Source: Bacteroidaceae bacterium (GTDB lineage Bacteria; Bacteroidota; Bacteroidia; Bacteroidales; Bacteroidaceae). Taken from it: 64,000 bases of DNA. Positions 9,815 through 18,449 of this stretch are shown piece after piece. Under the pieces are notes generated by a model, which saw only the letters and a program-made list of their open reading frames with translations, had not been told where the DNA came from and searched no databases. How positions within the stretch are numbered: the first letter of the stretch is position 1; each line of letters starts with the position of its first letter. The stretch is from assembly GCA_902362375.1 (NCBI GenBank), contig CABIVS010000007.1, positions 1 through 64,000 of the forward strand, given 5' to 3'. A program made the position numbers and the translations under genes.

Positions 9815-10510
9815 TCACTTCTTTGCACTGTCACGTCCCAATATCGCATCCCACAGCATCGGTACAAGGATTTCCTGTGCCGCTTTGCGGGTAGGCAAAA
9901 TACCGTCGCGCTGATATGGCTTTAATGCTTCTTCTCCTCCGGCGTCGTAGATTTTATTAAATTCTACCGAGTAATCGACGAGAATGATACCTTTCTTTTT
10001 GGCTGCTTCGCGGCATGAAGCATTGAATGCTGCCAGTTCGGGACGGGTCTCCGCCGATTGTCCCAACGGACGTTCGGAAAGAATATACAATACGATGGTG
10101 GCATCAGGATTCTGTGCCCGCAGATTGTCAACCATGTATTCCGCACACTTTCCCGAATACCAGGGAGCGTTGTTGAAACGGGTCACAGCATCGTTTTCCG
10201 AAAAGCCGAATATCAATAAATCGGGTTTGCGGCTCAATACGGAGTCTTTGAAGTTTTCAGTTGCCCAGAAAGAGCCGATTCCCGACTTCGAGCAGTTGTA
10301 GAACGTTATCTTTTCGGGGAATCTGCGTTCGAGTCTAGTACGAAGCTGGTCCACCCAAGCCCGGTTGGAGGTATTGATGGCAGCACTGGCACCGTAAAAC
10401 ACAACAGTCTGCTTTTCGCCTTTCTTGAGTTTCTTCAGGAAAGTGGTTTGAGCACTGGCTGTGGAGACTGTAAAAATTGATACTAATATTAAAAGAAATA
10501 TACGGTTCAT
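9815..10510 (-). CDS. SGNH/GDSL-like hydrolase, secreted, catalytic His not seen
   Basis: A 231-residue protein with a signal peptide ending ASA. It resembles SGNH esterases: FYGASAA (block I, nucleophile Ser), CSKSGIGS (block II Gly) and GFSENDA (block III Asn). The C-terminal block usually reads D-G-x-H-P. Here the codons give RDGILPTRKAA, so Leu (TTG) stands where the catalytic His is expected. It may act through another residue, or bind rather than cut. It lies 7 nt downstream of an FAD oxidoreductase and is clearly operonic. Removal of an ester such as acetyl from a glycan is the natural guess, but only a guess. Confidence 0.7.
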   Translation of the reverse strand: MNRIFLLILVSIFTVSTASAQTTFLKKLKKGEKQTVVFYGASAAINTSNRAWVDQLRTRLERRFPEKITFYNCSKSGIGSFWATENFKDSVLSRKPDLLIFGFSENDAVTRFNNAPWYSGKCAEYMVDNLRAQNPDATIVLYILSERPLGQSAETRPELAAFNASCREAAKKKGIILVDYSVEFNKIYDAGGEEALKPYQRDGILPTRKAAQEILVPMLWDAILGRDSAKK

Positions 10511-10517
10511 ATTTATC

Positions 10518-11969
10518 TTATTTTTTCCATGGTTTATTATTCACATTCATATTCACATGACGATACCAGTCGAACAGACCTTTCTCGTCCAAGCGGTTCT
10601 GCAAGCGACGTACATCGAGATTACGCACACTCGTCTTCTGCAAAGCCGCCATCGCTGCTGCCGTACCGGCTGCTTCGCCAATAGTTGCACATATCGGTTG
10701 CACCCGATAAGAACTCATTGCCAGACGGGTTCCGCTGATAATGCGTCCGGCTGTCAGCAATCCTTCGGTATTAACGGGAATCAAGCTGCGGTATGGGATG
10801 CCGTAAGGTCCTACGCTGTTCTTTATTTTGGGGTCTACATTCATTCCCCATGGGTCTAACGAGTACCAGGCATCGGCAATCTTATCATCGTGCATCACTC
10901 CTTTCAGTACATCATCTACTGTCAACACATATTCTCCTTTGATACGGCGGCACTCTCTGATTCCGATTTTCGGGGCTACATGAGTGACGTATCCGGCCTG
11001 GTTGAGGGCTTCGAATTGCGGTTCCAGTTTTTTCATGGCACGGCGATGCGCGTCGGCTACCAATACCGGGTCGGTGGTGTCGGTACATTCTACCGTTGCT
11101 CCCCAGTGGAGGTATATGCCGGAGTCTATCTTCCGGAATTCTTCTTCCGTCTGTTGGGTCACCCACTTCTCCTGGTCGTGGTCGAGTACACCGGTTTTGA
11201 ATATGTGGCGGGGAAATTCCGCGTCGCTGCGGGTGCGTTGGCTGATGTACATCATGGTACATGGCTGCACTCTGCCGTCACTCTTTTCGAGTCCGATGCT
11301 TTCGTTGAAGTCCTTGCGGGCGTCGCTACCGTAGAAGTATTCACAACCGGCTTTGGCTGCCAATAGTCCGGTACCGGTGGCGTCGATGGTAACCGGAGCG
11401 GAGACTTTCTGCAACATACCCTGACGCATCACGCAGACGCCGGTCACTCTGTTTCTGTTGCCTTTTGTCTCGACCACTGCATCCACAACCGGTGAACCAC
11501 ACATCAACGTGATATTCTTTTCCGCTTTCATAATGCCGTAAACGACTTGCGCAAATGACGACGGCAACCACCAATGCTGCTTATTATCCCATGCCCATTG
11601 TCCGAACGTGTTGCTGGGGGTAATGCTTAGTGAATGTTTCTGGTTCAGTTCGCGCACCATGTCGATAAATACACCGACACGGGGTGCGCCGCACATATAT
11701 GTGACATACATATCCACCGGAGCTCCTCCGGGCATCATATCTTCTTCCAGTAAAATCACCTTGGCCCCCTCTCTGGCAGCAGCAACGGCAGCAGGTATAC
11801 CTGCCGGTCCGGCACCCACTACAATCACATCGCAATGCAATTCGGGCAATTTAAACAGGGATTTATCTTGGGGATTCATCGCTTCATTCGCAGCAAACAT
11901 GGAGACTCCGGGCAAAGCTGCACCAGCAGCGCCTATTCCCATGTTCTTCAAAAACTGTCTTCTATTCAT
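10518..11969 (-). CDS. FAD-dependent oxidoreductase with Tat signal (paralogue B)
   Basis: About 483 residues. The N terminus carries a twin-arginine signal (NRRQFLKNM, then a hydrophobic Ala/Gly stretch), so the folded flavoprotein should be exported. A Rossmann dinucleotide motif follows (VVGAGPAGIPAA), then the shared motif EDMMPGGAPVD and the C-terminal FAD motif LLTAGRIISGTR. This matches the FAD_oxidored family, often loosely labelled in Bacteroides. The ATG at 11969 gives a compact Tat signal; one at 11975 is also possible. It begins 16 nt after the end of paralogue A and the proteins align over their whole length, so they arose by tandem duplication. The substrate is unknown; oxidation of a sugar is inferred from context. 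Confidence 0.8.
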   Translation of the reverse strand: MNRRQFLKNMGIGAAGAALPGVSMFAANEAMNPQDKSLFKLPELHCDVIVVGAGPAGIPAAVAAAREGAKVILLEEDMMPGGAPVDMYVTYMCGAPRVGVFIDMVRELNQKHSLSITPSNTFGQWAWDNKQHWWLPSSFAQVVYGIMKAEKNITLMCGSPVVDAVVETKGNRNRVTGVCVMRQGMLQKVSAPVTIDATGTGLLAAKAGCEYFYGSDARKDFNESIGLEKSDGRVQPCTMMYISQRTRSDAEFPRHIFKTGVLDHDQEKWVTQQTEEEFRKIDSGIYLHWGATVECTDTTDPVLVADAHRRAMKKLEPQFEALNQAGYVTHVAPKIGIRECRRIKGEYVLTVDDVLKGVMHDDKIADAWYSLDPWGMNVDPKIKNSVGPYGIPYRSLIPVNTEGLLTAGRIISGTRLAMSSYRVQPICATIGEAAGTAAAMAALQKTSVRNLDVRRLQNRLDEKGLFDWYRHVNMNVNNKPWKK

Positions 11970-11985
11970 TGTCATAGTCGTACGC

Positions 11986-13404
11986 TTATTTCTTTTTTAA
12001 ACCATCGAAAAGCCCCATTGAGGCAAGTCGGTCTTGTAGTTGTTTGATATCTATGGAACGAAGTCCGGTTTGATTCAAGGCGGACATAGCTGCTGCCGTA
12101 CCGGCTGCCATTCCAATGTTGGAACAGATAGGCTGCACTCTAAGAGAACTGTGCGCAATGCGTGTCGCACTGATGATACGTCCGGCAGTGAGCAACCCCT
12201 CGGTCTTGGTTGGCAGAATACTGCGATAGGGAATGCCGTAAGGGCCGATATGCTTCATTTCTTCGGGAATTTTCATTCCCCATACATCGAACGAATAGTG
12301 TGCGTGGGCTATCACATCATCGTGCATCGTTCCGGCAATCAAGTCATTGGCTGTAAGCACGTACTCGCCTTTGATACGGCGCACTTCGCGCACGCCCAAC
12401 TTAGGAGCCAGATGTACTGCGTAGCCGGCTTCGTGCCAGATTTCGAGGTTTTCCTGCAGGCGTTCCAGTGCTTCCTGCTGGGCTTGTGCCAGCAACAGAG
12501 GGTCGCGGGTATCCTTGCAATATACAGTCCGTCCCCAGTGCAGATAGATGCCGGCGTCTCTCCGGATCATATCCTCCTTATCGTCGGCTTTCACCCAACG
12601 ATTCAGGTTATCTTCCACAGCACTGCTACCTTTCAGTTTATCAATAGGTAGTATGGCATTGCGCTTGATTCTTTCACTAATCAGCATCCAGGTACAGGGC
12701 TGCACCTTACCATCGGCCACTTCGATGCCTACGGGCTCGTTGTAGTCGCTCTTGGCTTCACTGCCAAACATATATTCACATCCTGCCATATCGGCAATCA
12801 GTCCGTTGCCGGTGGCATCTATGGTAACTGCCGCATCAATATCCTGATAATCGCCATTACGCATGATACGCACTCCGGTCACCTGGTTTCTGTTGCCGGA
12901 GGTCTTGACCTTTACTCCTACAACGGGTGCTGCGCACATCAGCGTGATGTTTTCTTCTTTTTCGAGAAGCTGATAAATCACTTCCGCATAAGAACCGGGC
13001 ATCCACCAGTGATTCTTTCCGTCACTGCCTGTTTTTCCGAACGTCTCACAAGTACGCCCGCCAATGGTGTGTTTTGCATTCAATACCTGAATCATCTCCT
13101 GAAACACTCCCACCCTGGGACCACCGCATATAAAGGGAACATACATATCGACCGGGGCTCCTCCAGGCATATTATCCTCTTCCAGCAATATTACTTTAGC
13201 TCCCTGACGGGCTGCCGCAATGGCGGCAGGCACTCCACCTGGACCGGCTCCGACTACCACCACATCACATTTCAATGTTGGATACTTGGGCTTGGCCTTC
13301 TCTACCTTCTCATTGCCCATAGCGGCTACAAATGACGAAGGCAGGACACTCAATGCTGCAATAGCAGACATTTTAGTAATGAAATCTCGTCTGTTAATTT
13401 CCAT
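11986..13404 (-). CDS. FAD-dependent oxidoreductase with Tat signal (paralogue A)
   Basis: About 472 residues from the ATG at 13404. A longer frame reaches 13431 but starts with TTG and is not needed. The Tat signal is NRRDFITKM. FAD-binding motifs are VVGAGPGGVPAA, EDNMPGGAPVD, TIDATGNGL and LLTAGRIISATR. Both paralogues keep HLAPKLGVREVRRIKGEY-like and GPYGIPYRS blocks, suggesting a common substrate pocket. The gene starts 23 nt after the GxGYxYP enzyme stop and is the second gene of the operon. Two exported flavin oxidases next to putative glycosidases suggest oxidation of a sugar during breakdown, but nothing in the sequence proves this. Confidence 0.8.
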   Translation of the reverse strand: MEINRRDFITKMSAIAALSVLPSSFVAAMGNEKVEKAKPKYPTLKCDVVVVGAGPGGVPAAIAAARQGAKVILLEEDNMPGGAPVDMYVPFICGGPRVGVFQEMIQVLNAKHTIGGRTCETFGKTGSDGKNHWWMPGSYAEVIYQLLEKEENITLMCAAPVVGVKVKTSGNRNQVTGVRIMRNGDYQDIDAAVTIDATGNGLIADMAGCEYMFGSEAKSDYNEPVGIEVADGKVQPCTWMLISERIKRNAILPIDKLKGSSAVEDNLNRWVKADDKEDMIRRDAGIYLHWGRTVYCKDTRDPLLLAQAQQEALERLQENLEIWHEAGYAVHLAPKLGVREVRRIKGEYVLTANDLIAGTMHDDVIAHAHYSFDVWGMKIPEEMKHIGPYGIPYRSILPTKTEGLLTAGRIISATRIAHSSLRVQPICSNIGMAAGTAAAMSALNQTGLRSIDIKQLQDRLASMGLFDGLKKK

Positions 13405-13427
13405 ATATGTGTATACTTTAATGTTTT

Positions 13428-15149
13428 TCAATTAGAATTTATGGCAGAATCTCTATTGACGTGTTTGATTCTTAACCGCCAAAGCAACTCATCTACCGGC
13501 ACTACCTGTACCTTTTTGTCCAGCAATTGCTTACACCAGTACACGGGAGTCACTCCTCTCGGCGAACGGCTGTTCTGCGGCGCACTGACAATACTGTCTT
13601 TCGACTCTTTCTCAAAGCGCGACCAGGCATGAACAATGGTCCACGCTATCTCACCCTCGGGAATTTTATTCGTCGCATCTTCATTAATTACTGCTGCAAT
13701 CTGGGAGGGAGTACCGGACTTTTCTTTTTCCTGGTTAGCCCATATCTGTCCGCGTGCGGAAATCACCGGAATATCGTTCCCTTTCCGGTCTTTCATCCAA
13801 AACACTTTACCATATCCGCCATTATAGGGAGAATACTGCACGGCAAGCATTCCGGCTATTCCCTCCAATTCTTCGGCAAAGACACGATACGCATCCAGAG
13901 CTTCTTTCGAATCTATCTTATGACAAATGAAACCAAATGCTTTGATACCCATCTTTTGCATGTGCACATTCACGATACGGGCAAAACTCCGCAACAGTCC
14001 CTCTCTGTCGGCGCGCTTTGAAGCAAAAAGGTCGGGGTAATAGTATCCGCCGCCATATTCGGCAAGCGATACGTTCCGTGGCTGACTGTTCATCAGTACA
14101 TTAAGCACATCGGGAGCAGCCATTGACAGGTTGACCATACACGTAGTGAATGACATGGGAATCTTGCCATTATGTTCGTTACTCCAAAAGTCAGGATTAT
14201 TGATAAAACTACCCAATGTCCACTGCATATTATCTCCGTCGCTCATCACAAAGGAATGATAAATTGCATCAGATTCCCAATTTATCCGGGCCGGATTAAC
14301 AGTTTTAATCTTTTTTATTTTTTCGTTGCCGGTGATGGAGAGCATGGCCAGATTCATGCACCAGTCGGAAGCTGTATTAATTAATCCCCAATGGGAACAG
14401 GGGGCGATGTGCTGAAATTCCGGGCCGCTATTCCAGCCTATCACCGGTGACAAGGGGCGTACCCACTCCAGTACAGTATCCAGTAATTCGTCCACTCCGT
14501 AATAAACCATTCCCTTATGGGCAATGGCATAATCACGATTATTGGCTATCGACGGATTGGTCAGAACGATGAAATTATTGTTCATTCGGGATTTGTGTTC
14601 GTCAAACCAGGACTGGGTCAGATTCTCCTTGCTGGCGTCATACAATTTCTTCAAGCCGGATGCTTTTGCCTGTTCTTCCAGCGTTATATCTACCAGAATC
14701 CCTTTCAGGATGCCGGCTTGTGCAGTTGCCAGATTGATGGAGTTGTCTTTCCGGTTATAATCATATAGAATGTAACCTTTTATATAGCCTTGCTTTTGAA
14801 AGCGTTTCACGACTTCCCAAGTATTCAGGGAACCCCGTTCCTTTACTTTGAGGCGTTTCAGCCAGGCCTTATAATACAACTGATAATCCGGTGTACGATT
14901 CTCAACCCAAAGTCCCTCGTTGCCGATACCCTCATTTACTGCTTGCGCGGCAAGTCCGCATAAGGATTGAGCGACATTCATCTCACGAATATCACCGGGA
15001 CGGGACAGTGTACATTTCAAGATGTAACCGGGCCTTTTCTGAACAGGCCACCAGTTATCCGGTGAAGAGGAAGCAACGACCGGTGAGATGGTTCCTCCCA
15101 GCAGCATTCCTATTAAGAAGAGTGTTTTAATTAGATTTTTCTTTTTCAT
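13428..15149 (-). CDS. GxGYxYP-family putative glycoside hydrolase, secreted
   Basis: A 573-residue protein with a Sec signal peptide ending VVASS and no lipobox Cys, so probably periplasmic, unlike its lipoprotein paralogue at 8098. The family motifs are SDGDN near residue 303 and GGGYYYP near residue 365, here the exact GxGYxYP form. The N-terminal half (CTLSRPGDIREMN, then LWVENRTPDYQLYYKAW) corresponds to the family's N-terminal domain. It is the first gene of the operon, with a promoter and operator box at 15171-15241. The reaction is unknown; a glycosidase or lyase acting with the flavoproteins downstream is inferred. Confidence 0.8.
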   Translation of the reverse strand: MKKKNLIKTLFLIGMLLGGTISPVVASSSPDNWWPVQKRPGYILKCTLSRPGDIREMNVAQSLCGLAAQAVNEGIGNEGLWVENRTPDYQLYYKAWLKRLKVKERGSLNTWEVVKRFQKQGYIKGYILYDYNRKDNSINLATAQAGILKGILVDITLEEQAKASGLKKLYDASKENLTQSWFDEHKSRMNNNFIVLTNPSIANNRDYAIAHKGMVYYGVDELLDTVLEWVRPLSPVIGWNSGPEFQHIAPCSHWGLINTASDWCMNLAMLSITGNEKIKKIKTVNPARINWESDAIYHSFVMSDGDNMQWTLGSFINNPDFWSNEHNGKIPMSFTTCMVNLSMAAPDVLNVLMNSQPRNVSLAEYGGGYYYPDLFASKRADREGLLRSFARIVNVHMQKMGIKAFGFICHKIDSKEALDAYRVFAEELEGIAGMLAVQYSPYNGGYGKVFWMKDRKGNDIPVISARGQIWANQEKEKSGTPSQIAAVINEDATNKIPEGEIAWTIVHAWSRFEKESKDSIVSAPQNSRSPRGVTPVYWCKQLLDKKVQVVPVDELLWRLRIKHVNRDSAINSN

Positions 15150-15170
15150 CGTGGCATTAGTTTATATAGA

Positions 15171-15241
15171 CAAAGATATCCGGGAGCCTATAATATATGG
15201 GTTAATTTATAGGTTACCTCCCACTTTTATTTTATTAATCC
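15171..15241 (-). promoter_or_regulatory. Enzyme-operon promoter with operator box 2
   Basis: TATCTTTG on the minus strand (15178-15171) is a TAnnTTTG -7 element 22 nt before the ATG of the GxGYxYP gene. Starting 20 nt upstream is GGGTTAATTTATAGGTTACC (from 15199) followed by ATTAATCC at 15234-15241. It aligns without gaps to box 1 over 24 nt, with the third half-site at position 36 against 35. No -33 element is visible, suggesting activation. Confidence 0.6.
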
Positions 15242-15328
15242 TACCCGAAAAGGGCTTTTTTTCGTGCAAATGTGTTCATCTGCTATCGAACGGTGTCGAA
15301 GTTCCGTTCATAGATGAATTTGCAGGGA

Positions 15329-15508
15329 ACGTTCCATTCCATGCATCAGTTTAGGAAACATATCTGTAATTCCAGAATAATTAAATGCATGGGAATTACA
15401 GCCAATGACAGGACACACGCCAAAAGCAAAATGATTGGACAACAAAAGGGAGCGACGGGAAGCAATGTCAGAAGAAATATGCATCATGTTCTAATCAGTA
15501 TTATATAG
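15329..15508 (-). other. Leader between tandem boxes, with a 59-codon open frame of doubtful status
   Basis: Between boxes 2 and 3 lies about 310 nt that would be transcribed from the box-3 promoter. The minus strand there holds an open frame starting ATGATGCAT near 15489 and ending TGA near 15311; the protein would be Ser/His-rich with no signal peptide or known motif. It may be a leader peptide, a small RNA region or chance. The boundaries given are approximate. I see nothing else in 15150-15714 apart from the promoters listed. Confidence 0.25.
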
Positions 15509-15527
15509 GTTCATCAATTCGATGACA

Positions 15528-15600
15528 CAAAAATAGGGTCGAAGCAAAAAAAAGGGGTTAATTTTCGGATTAGTGCGCTTTTTATTTCATTAATCACCCC
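15528..15600 (-). promoter_or_regulatory. Upstream tandem promoter with operator box 3
   Basis: TATTTTTG on the minus strand (15535-15528) is a TAnnTTTG element. Starting 19 nt upstream is GGGTTAATTTTCGGATTAGT (from 15555), and ATTAATCACCCC lies at 15589-15600. Its order and spacing match boxes 1 and 2. It faces the enzyme operon but lies only 115 nt before the divergent regulator gene, so it could also serve autoregulation. Confidence 0.55.
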
Positions 15601-15673
15601 ATAAAAAGGTAGATGTCAGGCAATCACCCAAGAGAATTAAACTGAATTATTAGGAATACATGAGGGAAATTTC

Positions 15674-15681
15674 TAACTTTG
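15674..15681 (+). promoter_or_regulatory. Regulator -7 element
   Basis: TAACTTTG matches TAnnTTTG and lies 33 nt before the ATG of the kelch-SARP regulator. No good -33 element is seen, so the promoter may be weak or need help from the nearby box at 15555-15600. Confidence 0.5.
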
Positions 15682-15714
15682 CATTGAAACGCATTTCTAA
15701 AACGTCGTTTAATT

Positions 15715-18300
15715 ATGCAGAGAACATACCAGTTTTTTATATTCATTGCCATATTTGCTCTTTCTTTTCAACCACTAAAAGGGGCAGGACTGCTCTTTTC
15801 AAGAGAAACTCCCCAGACTTATTTAGACTTATTCAGTGGAAACGATATTTCATTCACCAATTCTGTAACGATCTCTTTCGATTTATCTATCCTTAGCCAT
15901 GAGAGTTTCGGACAGATATGGGTGTATGAGGATAAGGCCGCGCCATATAGTTTTGCTTATATCGGTCGCGATAAGAGCAGTTCATCGTTTGTCATCAACA
16001 GCCTTTCGGATAAAAAACAATTTCTCGAAATACCCGTTTCGCCCCAAACTATCGGTGCGCGCAAATGGCTACACGTAGAAACGCGGTTGGACTTTCAGCA
16101 CCAGAAAGCGGAAGTGACTATCGACGGGCAGAAATACTCGCTCGATGGTATTACTATTCCGAATCCGTCTAAGGCAAATATTATCTTCGGTGCCAATATC
16201 AAGGCGATTCCGGAAGTGCCTGTCATGGTGATTAAAAATATCATGGTGCGGGATGAGGCTTCTCATTCTTTCCTGTTCCCGCTCACGGAGTCGGATGGGA
16301 ATTTGGTGCATGAGGCAGGTAACAAGTTGCACGGAACAGTGGTCCATCCCACATGGCAGATTAATAAACAGTTCTTTTGGCAGGAAATAGGTACGTTCAC
16401 CAGTTCGGCGGCTGCCGGGATAGCGTTTGACGAACCGGACCGACAGATATTAGTTGTAGGTGATAATAATATAGGTAAGTTCGACATCAACACGCTGAAA
16501 CTGACCGAATACCCCAAAGAAACGGTGGGCACGCAAACGGGATATTCGGGGGAGGCTATTTATAACCCGGATAAGCAGGAGACTTATTTCTATAACTTAG
16601 CGGATATTGGCGGACAAACCGGTCCTTTCTTCTCCACTATTTCGGATAAGGATCTGCCCACCCGTATCGTTTCTCCTCAATTCTCCAATCCGTTGCACCA
16701 TCATGCTTACTTTTTCGATCAGGCAAGCCAATCGCTCTATATTTTCGGCGGATATGGAAACTACCAGTATTCAAATCTGACTTATCAGTATGACTTCGAT
16801 CATGGAGCATGGAAGGAGATACAATTTACGGGCGATGTCATTTATCCCCGTATGCACACCGTAGCAGGTAAAGGTCCTGTGGAGGGAAGCTTTTTCGTAT
16901 TCGGAGGAGTGGGTAACGAAACGGGCAAACAGGAGCTTGGCAAGGATTTCTTCTGCGACCTATATCTGTTTGATACTTCCAAGCGTACCGTCAAGAAATT
17001 GTGGAGCAGAGCGTTTCCCGACAATTACTTTATTCCGACCCGCGGGCTTGTGTTCGACAGTAAAAAAGGGTGTATTTATCTTTTGTGCATAGACCGGAAA
17101 ACAACGAATGCCTCTTTGCATCGGTTTGACGTGAAGACAGGAGAACATGCCATTGTCTCCAACGAGATCGTTTTTCAAACAAACTGTATTCTGTCAACAG
17201 CCTATCTGTTCAGTAATCCGGAGGACAATGAATTATATGCCGTCATCCGGTATAGCGAAGATAATAATCCGAAAGCGAAGATTGGTGTCTATAAGTTGAA
17301 TGCTCCTCCTATTACTTATCAGGAGCTTAAAAAATGGGATACGGACGACGACAACGAAGCAGGCAGAGCTAACCTTTATTATATAATCGGAGGAGTCGTA
17401 CTTTTGCTGATTCTTTGTTTTGCTTATTATCGGCATAGAAAAAGAGGTAGTACACAAGAGGTAGTATCACCGAGCGTTCCTGAAGATGGTATACCTGTCG
17501 ATGAGAAGAGTGCCGATGGTAGTAATGTTCCTCAACCCCAATCTCCAATAGATGCATCGGCCAGTACTCCGATAAAGGTCAATGCTGTCTATCTGTTTGG
17601 AGATTTTCAGGTATTCGATGCCAAAGGCAACGAAATTGCTTATCGTTTCGGTCCGAAAATAAAACAAATGTTTGTCCTCGTACTGCTTCATTCACACGAC
17701 GGTCAGGAGGGGATCAGTACTAATAAGCTGTCCGCCCAACTCTGGCCAGAGAAGACTACGACCTCTGCCAAGAATATACGTAACGTCACAATCAACCATC
17801 TGCGGAACATTCTAACTGATTTAGAGGGAGTGGAACTTGTTTTCTTAAACGACAAATGGAAGATTGTGTATGGAGATAATTTCTACTGTGACTATCTCAA
17901 AGCCTTGAATATAGCAAAAATACTGCAACAGGTTCATTCACCTCAAGAAGAAGAGGTGAAGCAACTTATCGGCCTGCTGCAACGAGGCACCTTATTGCCT
18001 ACTTTTGTACATTACGAATGGTTTGGCAATATCAAAATTAACCATGATGAACTTTTCATCCGGATCATCGAGCAACTGCTTCCTATCGTAGAAGCGAATA
18101 ATGAAGCCAGAAAGGTTATCGTATTGTCCGATGTGCTTTTTTCGTTCGATGGAATGAGTGAAACGGCATTGACCTTCAAAATAAAAGCACTCAAGAAACT
18201 TGGGCAGAAAGCATACGCACAAAGTGTTTATGACCGTTTCCAAAAGGAGTACCAGCAACTCTATGGAGAGAAGTATAAGGAAAATTCGTTAGAAGAATAA
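15715..18300 (+). CDS. Membrane-anchored regulator: LamG-like, kelch propeller, TM, SARP-like winged helix and BTAD
   Basis: An 861-residue protein, probably the local regulator. The order is: signal peptide (1-24); LamG/concanavalin-like sandwich (about 30-205); kelch-like propeller (about 225-540; repeats such as YIFGGYGNY and FVFGGVGNE); a single TM helix near 554-577 followed by YRHRKRG; a polar linker; a winged-helix domain (about 622-720, starting YLFGDFQVFD with FGPKIKQMFVLVLL and KNIRNVTINHLRNIL); and a BTAD-like helical end (RGTLLPTFVHYEW; ALTFKIKALKKLGQ). The sensor would face the periplasm and the DNA-binding part the cytoplasm. It is divergent from the GxGYxYP/FAD operon. SARP/OmpR-type winged helices bind direct repeats, which fits the boxes at 8039, 15199 and 15555. 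Its glycan ligand is unknown. Confidence 0.8.
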   Translation: MQRTYQFFIFIAIFALSFQPLKGAGLLFSRETPQTYLDLFSGNDISFTNSVTISFDLSILSHESFGQIWVYEDKAAPYSFAYIGRDKSSSSFVINSLSDKKQFLEIPVSPQTIGARKWLHVETRLDFQHQKAEVTIDGQKYSLDGITIPNPSKANIIFGANIKAIPEVPVMVIKNIMVRDEASHSFLFPLTESDGNLVHEAGNKLHGTVVHPTWQINKQFFWQEIGTFTSSAAAGIAFDEPDRQILVVGDNNIGKFDINTLKLTEYPKETVGTQTGYSGEAIYNPDKQETYFYNLADIGGQTGPFFSTISDKDLPTRIVSPQFSNPLHHHAYFFDQASQSLYIFGGYGNYQYSNLTYQYDFDHGAWKEIQFTGDVIYPRMHTVAGKGPVEGSFFVFGGVGNETGKQELGKDFFCDLYLFDTSKRTVKKLWSRAFPDNYFIPTRGLVFDSKKGCIYLLCIDRKTTNASLHRFDVKTGEHAIVSNEIVFQTNCILSTAYLFSNPEDNELYAVIRYSEDNNPKAKIGVYKLNAPPITYQELKKWDTDDDNEAGRANLYYIIGGVVLLLILCFAYYRHRKRGSTQEVVSPSVPEDGIPVDEKSADGSNVPQPQSPIDASASTPIKVNAVYLFGDFQVFDAKGNEIAYRFGPKIKQMFVLVLLHSHDGQEGISTNKLSAQLWPEKTTTSAKNIRNVTINHLRNILTDLEGVELVFLNDKWKIVYGDNFYCDYLKALNIAKILQQVHSPQEEEVKQLIGLLQRGTLLPTFVHYEWFGNIKINHDELFIRIIEQLLPIVEANNEARKVIVLSDVLFSFDGMSETALTFKIKALKKLGQKAYAQSVYDRFQKEYQQLYGEKYKENSLEE

Positions 18301-18449
18301 GGATTTAATGTCATGCTTGGGAAACTCTTTTTCCTTCAAAAGAATAAAGGACCCTATTATAACTAATGATTTTATTAGGCACTTTTAAATAATTGCGTTC
18401 CTATCGATAAGAGTAGAGACTTAAAAAAAGCATAAGAGAAATCTCCTAA

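Noticed and set aside
10518..13404. Naming the flavoproteins xanthan lyases
   Set aside because: This label is sometimes carried for such proteins, but the visible motifs are FAD/Rossmann and no lyase domain is present.
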